Source: an uncultured Acetatifactor sp. (GTDB lineage: Bacteria; Bacillota; Clostridia; Lachnospirales; Lachnospiraceae). From it: a stretch of 15,657 nt of DNA. Made by a program: the position numbers and the translations under genes. Under the pieces are notes generated by a model. It had not been told where the DNA came from. It did no database searches and worked only from the letters and a program-made list of their open reading frames with translations. The stretch lies in NCBI GenBank assembly GCA_910578995.1, contig CAJTSY010000037.1, forward strand, positions 1 to 15,657, written 5' to 3'. Below, in pieces: positions 8,111-14,392 of this stretch; position 1 is the stretch's first letter; every line of letters starts with the position of its first letter.

Positions 8111-9409
8111 ATGAGAAGAAAAAGGCAGAACCGGAAGGGGGCCGCAGGCCGGGTGCTGTGCCCGCTGTTGGCATTTGTCCTGACGGCAGGCTTCATCATC
8201 GGGATGCCGCCCATAAGCGGGGAGGCGCTGGCGGTGGAACTGGACCGGGAATGTTCGCTTCAGGTGGTACCGGTGGAAGAAGGCGGCAGCGCCGCGGAGG
8301 GACAGCCCGGGGAGCGGGTGGACGTGTCGGTGGATCTGTATCTGGTGGCAGAGGCCCGGGAGGTCCGGGGCCAGGACAGCTATGATTTTATTGTGAAAAA
8401 GGATTCCCCCTATTATTCCATGGCCGCGGCCTTTATGGAGGAACAGGGAGAAGGGGGATGGGAATGGGAGGCAGGTGCGGAGGGATTAACGTTCCGCTAC
8501 AGTCCGGAGGCGGATTCCCAGGCTTCGGGATGGGAGGAATTTTCAGCCCGGGCTTCAGCGGCCATCCTTGTGGGAGAGGAGGAACCGGAGCCTTTTATCA
8601 CCGGTGAGGCGGGAAGCAGGATAGAGAATCTGAGGGCAGGCCTTTACCTGATGGCTGCCAGGGGAAGCTCCCTGGAGAGCAGGGAAGAGTATGTTTCCGT
8701 GGACACCCTGGAGGGGGAGGAGGTTCTTTCCACCATTGCCTATACGGATGAATCCATTTACAGATTCAGCCCCCAGCTGATTTCCCTGCCCGCCAAAGAG
8801 CCGGAAGGGGGAACCGTCAGCACGGCAGGCAGCGGGGAATGGCTGTACGCCCTGAATGGGATGGAGTTAAAATTTGACCTGGATTCCAGGTACACTTCTC
8901 TGGAAATTGTGAAGAATCTTGACCAGTATGTAAACCCGGCTGCCTTTGTCTTCCAGGTGGAGGCGAGGGAAGGCGACAGGGTGGTTTACAGCGACATAGT
9001 GACAATTTCCTTTGACGGCAGTTCCGGAACCGGCAAATCGGTGGTTCTGGAGGAGAAAATTCCGGCGGGCTGCGACGTGACAGTGACGGAAGTGTATTCC
9101 GGGGCTTCCTACAGCCTGACGGCCCTGGACGCCGGGGCGGAGGGGGAGACTCCGGACACGGCGTATGCCGCGGACCTGGCGGCTGGCCGGGCATCCGTTA
9201 CTTCCATAAGCGCGGGGACAGTCACAAGGGTAACTTTTACCAATTCTTACAACGGTTCCGGCAACAGCGGCGGAGCGGTTACCAATCACTTTGAGCGTGA
9301 AGGTGCAGACGGTGACTGGAACTGGAACCAGTACCAGTACAACGGGAACTCCGGCCTCTGGGAGTGGAACGGTTCCCTTCCGGCAGTCATGGACGCTACG
9401 GTGAGGTAA
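8111..9409 (+). CDS. Secreted pilin-like protein without sorting signal
   Basis: 432-aa exported protein of unknown exact role. The ATG follows an excellent AAGGAGG site (8096-8102) by 8 nt. The signal peptide is long (1-41, ending GEALA), with an RRKRQNRK start. The first half is acidic and contains a YDFIVKKDSPYYSMA segment and a NLRAGLYLMAARG strand resembling pilin D1 domains (AG.Y.. motif). The second half (about 270-400), from AAFVFQVEA through IPAGCDVTVTEVYSG to VTFTNSYNG, has the layout of a DUF5979/Spy0128-like Ig fold, with a TEVY glutamate that could be an E-box. The C-terminus is rich in Trp, Asn and Tyr (WNWNQYQYNG ... LWEWNG), with no LPXTG and no membrane anchor. It may be a minor pilus or matrix component. 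Family names are from pattern memory. Confidence 0.75.
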   Translation: MRRKRQNRKGAAGRVLCPLLAFVLTAGFIIGMPPISGEALAVELDRECSLQVVPVEEGGSAAEGQPGERVDVSVDLYLVAEAREVRGQDSYDFIVKKDSPYYSMAAAFMEEQGEGGWEWEAGAEGLTFRYSPEADSQASGWEEFSARASAAILVGEEEPEPFITGEAGSRIENLRAGLYLMAARGSSLESREEYVSVDTLEGEEVLSTIAYTDESIYRFSPQLISLPAKEPEGGTVSTAGSGEWLYALNGMELKFDLDSRYTSLEIVKNLDQYVNPAAFVFQVEAREGDRVVYSDIVTISFDGSSGTGKSVVLEEKIPAGCDVTVTEVYSGASYSLTALDAGAEGETPDTAYAADLAAGRASVTSISAGTVTRVTFTNSYNGSGNSGGAVTNHFEREGADGDWNWNQYQYNGNSGLWEWNGSLPAVMDATVR

Positions 9410-9417
9410 ACAGATAT

Positions 9418-9533
9418 TCCGCCAGGGACGGGCGCAGGGATGTCCGGATAGCTGGCAGGGAAAATGAACAGGGTTGCTCCGCCAGGGACGGACGTAGGAT
9501 TGGCCCGGGGGAATAGCCGGGAAGGGAAATGAA
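9418..9533 (+). repeat. Imperfect tandem duplication in the gap before the first TasA-like gene
   Basis: TCCGCCAGGGACGG occurs at 9418-9431 and again exactly 60 nt later at 9478-9491. Similarity decays after the core and both copies end in AAATGAA (9462-9468, 9527-9533). Copy two contains CCCGG (9504-9508) able to pair with CCGGG (9517-9521); copy one has a weaker CCGG/CTGG counterpart. It fills most of the 153-nt gap. Function unknown. Confidence 0.55.
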
Positions 9534-9562
9534 GAGACGGAAACCGAGCAGGAGGTAGGAAG

Positions 9563-10096
9563 ATGAGAAGAAAGAAACTGATGCTGGCGGCGGAAGCTGC
9601 GGCCTCCGTTCTTGCAGTGGCTTTGGCGCTGGCCCCCGCAGTGGAGAGCGCGGATGCCTATTTTACCACTTACACAGGGGCATCAGGGGGGCGCGTCCTC
9701 AGCGTGGGAAGCCAGCCGGACATAGAGGAGACCTTTTCCGGTTGGACCAAGACCGTGACGGTGTCCAACAGCGAAGATTCCCAGCCTGTGTATGTGCGGG
9801 TGAGGGGCTTTGGCAGCAGCCATACGCTGAACTACCAGGATGACTCCGGAAAGTGGTCCGCAGGCGGGGACGGATTTTATTATTACGGCGAAATAGTCAA
9901 TCCGGGGGAGACGGCGGATCCCATCAGAATCGGAATCGGCGATATTCCGGAGGGAGAAAACAGCTTCAACGTGGCGGTAATCTATGAGACCACTCCGGTA
10001 CAGTACATGCCGGACGGCACACCCTATGCGGACTGGGAGGTTCAGTTGGAGACACTGGGGACGGAGACAGGCAGTCCGGATGCGGTAGACGGATAA
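9563..10096 (+). CDS. TasA/camelysin-like secreted protein (first of pair)
   Basis: 177-aa exported protein. The start is fixed by GGAGGT (9551-9556), 6 nt upstream. The signal peptide (about 1-32) runs from RRKKLMLAAEAA to ESADA, followed by YFTTYTGASGG, the A-YFT pattern typical of SipW-processed TasA/CalY-like proteins. The mature part is a compact beta-rich domain: TKTVTVSNSEDSQPVYVRVRG looks like the strand pair seen in that superfamily. There is no membrane anchor, sorting motif or cysteine in the mature part. TasA relatives form extracellular fibres or camelysin-type surface proteins, so a fibre or matrix subunit is plausible. The neighbouring signal peptidase supports this. Sequence similarity to TasA itself is not demonstrated here. 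Confidence 0.72.
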   Translation: MRRKKLMLAAEAAASVLAVALALAPAVESADAYFTTYTGASGGRVLSVGSQPDIEETFSGWTKTVTVSNSEDSQPVYVRVRGFGSSHTLNYQDDSGKWSAGGDGFYYYGEIVNPGETADPIRIGIGDIPEGENSFNVAVIYETTPVQYMPDGTPYADWEVQLETLGTETGSPDAVDG

Positions 10097-10118
10097 TGGC
10101 GAAAGGAACGGATATCAT

Positions 10119-10892
10119 ATGAAAATGAAAAAGATAAGGAAGATTCTGGCATCCCCTGCCGTCACACTTTCAGCCTTCGTACTGGCGGCCGGACTGCTGC
10201 TTTTCAGCTCCATAGGCGGCGCAAGGGCGGCCCTGACCTATTATTCCGACACCTATGCCTCCAGTGTGGAACTGTCCGAGATCGGCATCCAACTGGTGGA
10301 AAACGGCATGGTGACCGCGGGAGAACTTCTCCTGCCCGAGGTGGAGGCGGAAGTGAAACTGGGGAAGACTTATAAGGAAGAGTTGGCAGTACGCAACAGC
10401 GGAGATATCAATCAGTATGTCCGGGCCACTGTGTATAAATACTGGTTGGTTCCGGGGGAAGGCGGCGTGCCCGCAGGCGGGGACACTGCTGACGGAGAAG
10501 AAACGGGCGGCTGGGTGAAGTCCCAGGAACTGGGGCCGGATCTCATAGACCTGCACCTGACGGAGGGAAGCGGGTGGATAGTGGATCCTGCGGCATCCAC
10601 GGCGGAGCGGACCATGCTCTATTACGGCAGGGTTTTGAAATGCGGCGAGGGCGGAGAGGGCGAGACCACGCCTTTGTTTGCGGATACCCTGACCATCCAG
10701 GGAAGGACGGCGCAGATTGTGAGACAGGAAAACGTGGACGGCATCCTGAGAACCACCTACGCCTATGACGGGGCAAGGTTCTGCATTGAGGTCAGGGTGG
10801 ATGCGGTTCAGGAGCACAATGCGGAGGCTGCCATCTGGAGCGCCTGGGGCCGTAAGGTGACTGTGAGCGACGGCATTCTGACACTGAACTGA
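10119..10892 (+). CDS. TasA-like secreted protein (second of pair)
   Basis: 257-aa exported protein, starting 22 nt after its neighbour. A moderate AAAGGA site lies about 11 nt before the ATG, with a second ATG two codons in. The signal peptide (1-37) ends GGARA/A and is followed by LTYYSDTYASSVELSEIGIQ, the position where SipW substrates show their characteristic start. The mature domain has KEELAVRNSGDINQYVRATVYKYW, a TasA-like pair of strands in which NSGDI..YVR is typical. The middle carries a Gly/Glu-rich acidic loop (about 110-130), and the end (FCIEVRVDAVQEHNAEAAIWSAWG) resembles the C-terminal strands of this superfamily. It probably works with the preceding protein as a second fibre subunit or initiator. 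The exact family is uncertain. Confidence 0.72.
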   Translation: MKMKKIRKILASPAVTLSAFVLAAGLLLFSSIGGARAALTYYSDTYASSVELSEIGIQLVENGMVTAGELLLPEVEAEVKLGKTYKEELAVRNSGDINQYVRATVYKYWLVPGEGGVPAGGDTADGEETGGWVKSQELGPDLIDLHLTEGSGWIVDPAASTAERTMLYYGRVLKCGEGGEGETTPLFADTLTIQGRTAQIVRQENVDGILRTTYAYDGARFCIEVRVDAVQEHNAEAAIWSAWGRKVTVSDGILTLN

Positions 10893-11225
10893 GGCCGCGG
10901 CGGCGTGTCTGTCCCGGCCTGGTGGTGAGCGTCCGCATCCGTCCGGCAGCCCGGGATGGACCCGGGGGCTTGTCCTGGCCATGCGGCAGTTGCCCGGCAC
11001 CGGGGGCCAGGGCGCATACGGGTACATGTGCAGGCTGCATCGGGGGGATCCCGATGACACAGGGATTCTACTGTAGGGGCAGAATCCGGTGGGAAATGCA
11101 GGTGTACCGGAAAGTTGAGACATAGACGAGTGCATGTGCAGGCAGCAGCGGGAGTCCTGCTGGCACAGGGATTTCGCTGTACAGGGAAAATAGTTCCGGT
11201 ATATCCGGGTTAGGGGAGAAAGGAA
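10893..11225 (+). other. 333-nt non-coding, hairpin-rich gap before the fusion protein
   Basis: No convincing gene. Possible stems include AGGCCG (10892-10897) with CGGCCT (10915-10920), CCCGGG (10950-10955) with CCCGGG (10961-10966), and CTGGCC (10975-10980) with GGCCAG (11005-11010). The second half holds two copies of a repeat element, listed separately. No good T-tract follows any of the stems, so a terminator is not supported. The gap ends in a GGGGAG/AAAGG ribosome site for the next gene. Confidence 0.5.
11013..11207 (+). repeat. Two tandem copies (108-nt period) of an intergenic structured element
   Basis: Copy A spans about 11013-11099 and copy B about 11121-11207. Shared cores are CATGTGCAGGC and CACAGGGATT. 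Copy A has stem CATCGGG (11038-11044) with CCCGATG (11050-11056). Copy B, at the aligned position, has CAGCGGG (11146-11152) with CCTGCTG (11156-11162). The third pair changes from T-A to G-C on both arms, and the fifth changes from G-C to a G-T wobble. Copy A also holds GGATTCT (11063-11069) with AGAATCC (11081-11087), not clearly kept in B. The stem appears to be under selection, as in a structured RNA or mobile palindromic repeat. Confidence 0.6.
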
Positions 11226-13100
11226 ATGGGAAAAAAGAGAATCGCAAAAATAATAACGGCCTGTATCCTGTCCGCGGGAATGCTCTTCCCCACAGGAACG
11301 GCAGTCCGGGCGGAGACCCTGGGCTCGGAGTGGAACGTGGCTTTCACGGCAGATAATGAGATGGAAAGCGACTACACCGCATCGGACTTGAACACGGCGG
11401 CATACGGAATGCAGCCCGGGGACGACATGGAGATCCGGCTGAACCTGAAGAATGACAATGCCTCCGCGGCTAGCTGGTACATGACCAACCAGGTGCTCCA
11501 GTCCCTGGAGGAGACCGCGGGAAGCAGCGCGTCAGGGGGCGCTTATGAGTATGAACTGACCTACACGCCGCCGGACGGGGAGCAGGAGATACTCTTCACC
11601 AGCGACACGGTGGGAGGGGAAAACACCGGGGACAGGGTGGGTCTCCATGGCGCCACCAGCGGCCTGGAGGACTATTTCTACCTGGACACCCTGCAGCCCG
11701 GGCAGAGGGGGCTGGTCACCCTGCGGATCGCCCTGGACGGGGAGACACAGGGCAATGACTACCAGAACACCCTGGCCAGCCTGCAGATGAATTTTGCGGT
11801 GGACACCACCACGGCCTACACCCAGACCGTCACGGAAGTGGTGGACGGGGAGCCGGGAGGAACCCCCGGTGACGGCGGAAATCCTTCCGGGGCCGCAGGG
11901 GATGGAAACGGTTCAGGAAGCGGAGGCAGGGGAACCGGCATTGTCCGCACCAGTGACGAGAACAATTTTGTGCCCTTCCTGACAGCGGCAGCGGTGAGCG
12001 GACTGCTGCTCCTCATCCTGGCCCTTTACGGCATGAGGGAGCGCAGGAGGCAGAAAAAGGCGGGAAAAGCCGGCGCTGCTTTACTTGCCCTGGCGCTGTG
12101 CGCGGCACTGTCCGTACCCGGCACGGTCCGGGCGGCGGGGGGAAACGGCGGCGCAGGATACACTTACACGGTGCGCCTGTACTCCGGGGCCCAGGGAAGC
12201 ATAGACGGAACCCGTGTGTGCCGGATCCTGGGAGACACGGTTCCCGGAAGCAGCGGTGAGGTGTACGAGATCAGCGGGCTGCGCTACGGGCAGCAGGTGA
12301 CCTTCAATGTGCAGGCCGGGGTGTCCCTGGAGGGGGACAGCAAGTACTATGTCAGGGGGATCCGGCGCAGCGGCGAGGACAACAGCAGCGTGGGAACCCT
12401 GTCCTTCACGGTGACCGGCGACCAGGACTACGTGGTGGCCTACGGAATCCGGGGAAACATGGTGGCATATACGGTGCATTATGTGGACGGTGAGGGGAAT
12501 GCCCTTGCCCCCAGTGAGACATACTACGGAAATGTGGGCGACAAGCCGGTGGTGGCCTACCAGTACATTGAGGGATGGCAGCCCCAGGCCTACAACCTGG
12601 GAAAGACCCTGGTGGAGGATGCCGCACAGAATGTGTTTTCCTTTATCTATTCCCCTGTGCCGGTGGAGACCGTGGTGGATCAGGTGGTTATACCCGGCCA
12701 GGCGCCCCAGGTTCCGGCAGCGCCCCAGGCTCCTGTTCAGCCGGCAGCGCCCCAGACACCGCCCCAGCCGGGCGTGCCTGTAGTGCAGCCCCAGGAGGAG
12801 CCTCCCGTGGAAGTGGGGGAGGAGGAACCGGTGGAAATACCGGACGATGAGACACCCCAGGGGCAGCCGGACGAATACAGGGATCTGGATGACCAGAGTA
12901 ATCCTCTGGGCGGTTATGAGGGAAACGGGGATGAGGACGGAAATGTGCTCACTGCCATCATAGACGATTTTGCCACCCCCATGGCAATGCTGCCTGTTCC
13001 GGCCAGGGTGGGCATAGGGATCGCCGTGGCAGCGCTGGCAGGGGCGCTCATATGGTTCCTCCTGTTCCATAGAAAGAGGAAGAAGGAAGATGGGAAGTAA
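11226..13100 (+). CDS. Two-part surface protein with internal signal peptide, MucBP-like domain and C-terminal membrane anchor
   Basis: 624 aa that read as two surface proteins in one frame. Part one: signal peptide (1-29, TAVRA/E), then a domain with QPGDDMEIRL, WYMTNQVLQSLE, GAYEYELTYT and LDGETQGNDYQNTLASLQM; related proteins that I recall end in a VKTGD-type tail. Here a Gly-rich linker leads to IVRTSDENN, a membrane segment (about 249-270) and RERRRQKK. Part two: a second signal-peptide-like hydrophobic stretch (279-303) ending GTVRA, a beta domain, a MucBP-like repeat (413-476, VAYTVHYVDGEGNALAP ... GW), a Pro/Gln-rich then acidic linker (about 478-565), a membrane helix (about 595-615) and an RKRKK tail. 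No canonical LPXTG is present. It may be processed into two products. It overlaps the signal peptidase gene by 11 nt, suggesting linked translation. Confidence 0.8.
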   Translation: MGKKRIAKIITACILSAGMLFPTGTAVRAETLGSEWNVAFTADNEMESDYTASDLNTAAYGMQPGDDMEIRLNLKNDNASAASWYMTNQVLQSLEETAGSSASGGAYEYELTYTPPDGEQEILFTSDTVGGENTGDRVGLHGATSGLEDYFYLDTLQPGQRGLVTLRIALDGETQGNDYQNTLASLQMNFAVDTTTAYTQTVTEVVDGEPGGTPGDGGNPSGAAGDGNGSGSGGRGTGIVRTSDENNFVPFLTAAAVSGLLLLILALYGMRERRRQKKAGKAGAALLALALCAALSVPGTVRAAGGNGGAGYTYTVRLYSGAQGSIDGTRVCRILGDTVPGSSGEVYEISGLRYGQQVTFNVQAGVSLEGDSKYYVRGIRRSGEDNSSVGTLSFTVTGDQDYVVAYGIRGNMVAYTVHYVDGEGNALAPSETYYGNVGDKPVVAYQYIEGWQPQAYNLGKTLVEDAAQNVFSFIYSPVPVETVVDQVVIPGQAPQVPAAPQAPVQPAAPQTPPQPGVPVVQPQEEPPVEVGEEEPVEIPDDETPQGQPDEYRDLDDQSNPLGGYEGNGDEDGNVLTAIIDDFATPMAMLPVPARVGIGIAVAALAGALIWFLLFHRKRKKEDGK

Positions 13101-13644
13101 GGGAAAAACGTCCGGAGGGAACCCGGAAAAAAAGGGCAGGAGAGTAGTTCCTGCCCTTTGCAGCCTGTTTGGAACCGTGATCCTCCTGGGCGTGATAGCT
13201 TTCTGCCTTCCCGTGGCAGTGGCCCGCCTCCGGGGACATGAGGTGTACAGTGTGGTCAGCGGGAGCATGGAACCCGCCATTCCGGTGGGAAGCGTGCTTT
13301 TCGTGAAACCGGCGCAGCCGGAGACGGTGGAGGAAGGGGACGTGATCGCCTTCCGCAGCGGGGGAAGCGTGATTTCCCACCGTGTGGTCCGGAACCGTGT
13401 GGTGGAGGGGGAATTTGTCACAAAGGGGGATGCCAACCAGGAGGAGGACATGAACCCGGTGAAGTACGCGGATCTGGTTGGAGTGGTTACAAGACACTAT
13501 CCCGTGGCGGGTCACCTGCTGTTTCTGTACACCAGCAGCGTGGGAAAGGTGTACATGGTCTGTCTGGCGGCCTGCGGGGCCATGCTGAATATCCTGGCGG
13601 GGAGACTGCGGGAGAATGGCCGGGAGGAAGAGGATGAAGCGTGA
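13090..13644 (+). CDS. sipW: Signal peptidase I, SipW-like (Ser/His type)
   Basis: 184-aa membrane signal peptidase of the archaeal/ER-like subfamily that in Bacilli processes TasA-type substrates. Membrane segment at about 24-45, then the catalytic domain: VVSGSMEP with nucleophile Ser59, SHRVV with His97 where bacterial LepB enzymes use Lys, and TKGDANQEED with Asp114. A second hydrophobic segment (about 155-172) and an acidic tail follow. The ATG lies inside the last codons of the preceding gene, with AGAAGGAAG just before it. Likely substrates are the two TasA-like proteins and perhaps the internal signal of its neighbour (inference). The symbol is used by analogy; orthology to Bacillus sipW is not shown. 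Confidence 0.9.
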   Translation: MGSKGKTSGGNPEKKGRRVVPALCSLFGTVILLGVIAFCLPVAVARLRGHEVYSVVSGSMEPAIPVGSVLFVKPAQPETVEEGDVIAFRSGGSVISHRVVRNRVVEGEFVTKGDANQEEDMNPVKYADLVGVVTRHYPVAGHLLFLYTSSVGKVYMVCLAACGAMLNILAGRLRENGREEEDEA

Positions 13645-13657
13645 CGGAAAACGGTAT

Positions 13658-13770
13658 GGCCAGGCGCTGTGAAGGCAGGAGTCAAGGCCAGGTGCTGTGA
13701 AGGCAGACAGCAAAGACAGGCACTGTGAGGGAAGACGGCAAAAGGCAGGTGTTATGGCGGCAGATGCGGC
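13658..13770 (+). repeat. Four decaying tandem repeats of about 28 bp
   Basis: Units start at 13658, 13686, 13714 and about 13743. The first two agree at 23 of 28 positions and share GCTGTGAAGGCAG; the third and fourth are progressively diverged. No unique spacers separate them, so this is not a CRISPR array. They lie in the 248-nt gap between the signal peptidase and AP2 genes. An open frame from 13725 crosses the last units, but a good ribosome site places the real start at 13893. Confidence 0.6.
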
Positions 13771-13892
13771 AGGGCAGTTACGGGACGGGAAGAAGGCTGT
13801 ATTCTGGAAATATGATGCCAAGGCAGGAGGGAAGGTTCAGGCATGATGCCGGGCCAGGAGAGCAGATTCAGGGGAGAAGGAGGACATACCGG

Positions 13893-14390
13893 GTGGAAGA
13901 GAACAGAATGGATACAGGTATAAAGACGGATGCAAAATCCTCCCGCCTCCGGATCAAGGACTGGGTGGGAAGGATTTTCGGCGATCTGACGGTGGTTTCC
14001 TATGACGGCAGACGGGGTGGGAAACATTACTGGAGGTGCCGCTGCAGGTGCGGAGAGGAGACGGTGGTAAGCCAGTCAAATCTGCAGGACGGTCACACCA
14101 GGAGCTGCGGCTGCAGGGCAAATCCTGCGGGAACACGGCATTTTGTGGACGGTACCTGCATCGAGAGCATACGCAGCCGGAAAGTTTCCGTACGCAACCG
14201 CAGCGGCATCCGGGGGGTATACAGGAATCGGAGAACGGGGCGCTGGGTCGCCCAGATCACTTTCCAGGGCAGAACCAGTTATCTGGGGAGTTTTGAGGAG
14301 CTTGAGGAGGCTGCAGCCGCCAGGGCAGAGGCGGAGAAGACATTCGAGAGATTTTTGGAAAAATATGCGGACAAGAGTGCGGGGGAATAG
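13893..14390 (+). CDS. Zinc-finger plus AP2-domain DNA-binding protein
   Basis: Predicted 165-aa DNA-binding protein. I chose the GTG at 13893 because AAGGAGGA (13877-13884) precedes it by 8 nt; an upstream ATG at 13725 lacks such a site and crosses tandem repeats, and an ATG at 13908 is also possible. Residues 35-75 contain WRCRCRCGEE (Cys49, 51, 53) and RSCGC (Cys72, 74), a likely zinc knuckle common in phage-borne proteins. An AP2/ERF-like domain follows (about 104-158): SGIRGVYRNRRTGRWVAQI, then YLGSFEELEEAAAARAEAEK. The tandem arrangement is common in phage proteins and in AP2 domains of homing endonucleases, but no HNH nuclease motif is present. It may regulate the cluster, or be a leftover or passenger of a mobile element. 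It is followed 2 nt later by the BTAD regulator. Confidence 0.8.
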   Translation: MEENRMDTGIKTDAKSSRLRIKDWVGRIFGDLTVVSYDGRRGGKHYWRCRCRCGEETVVSQSNLQDGHTRSCGCRANPAGTRHFVDGTCIESIRSRKVSVRNRSGIRGVYRNRRTGRWVAQITFQGRTSYLGSFEELEEAAAARAEAEKTFERFLEKYADKSAGE

Positions 14391-14392
14391 CA

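Noticed and set aside
8044..8385. 113-codon plus-strand frame starting before the secreted protein
   Set aside because: Overlaps in another frame the start of a gene with strong ribosome site and signal peptide; product is Gly/Arg-rich.
10892..10920. Terminator after the second TasA-like gene
   Set aside because: AGGCCG/CGGCCT stem with a long loop and no T-tract.
12081..13451. 456-codon minus-strand frame
   Set aside because: Shadow of GC-rich coding sequence (His/Gly/Pro-rich), opposite two well-supported genes.
13658..13770. CRISPR-like repeat array
   Set aside because: Units abut without unique spacers and diverge quickly; no cas genes nearby.
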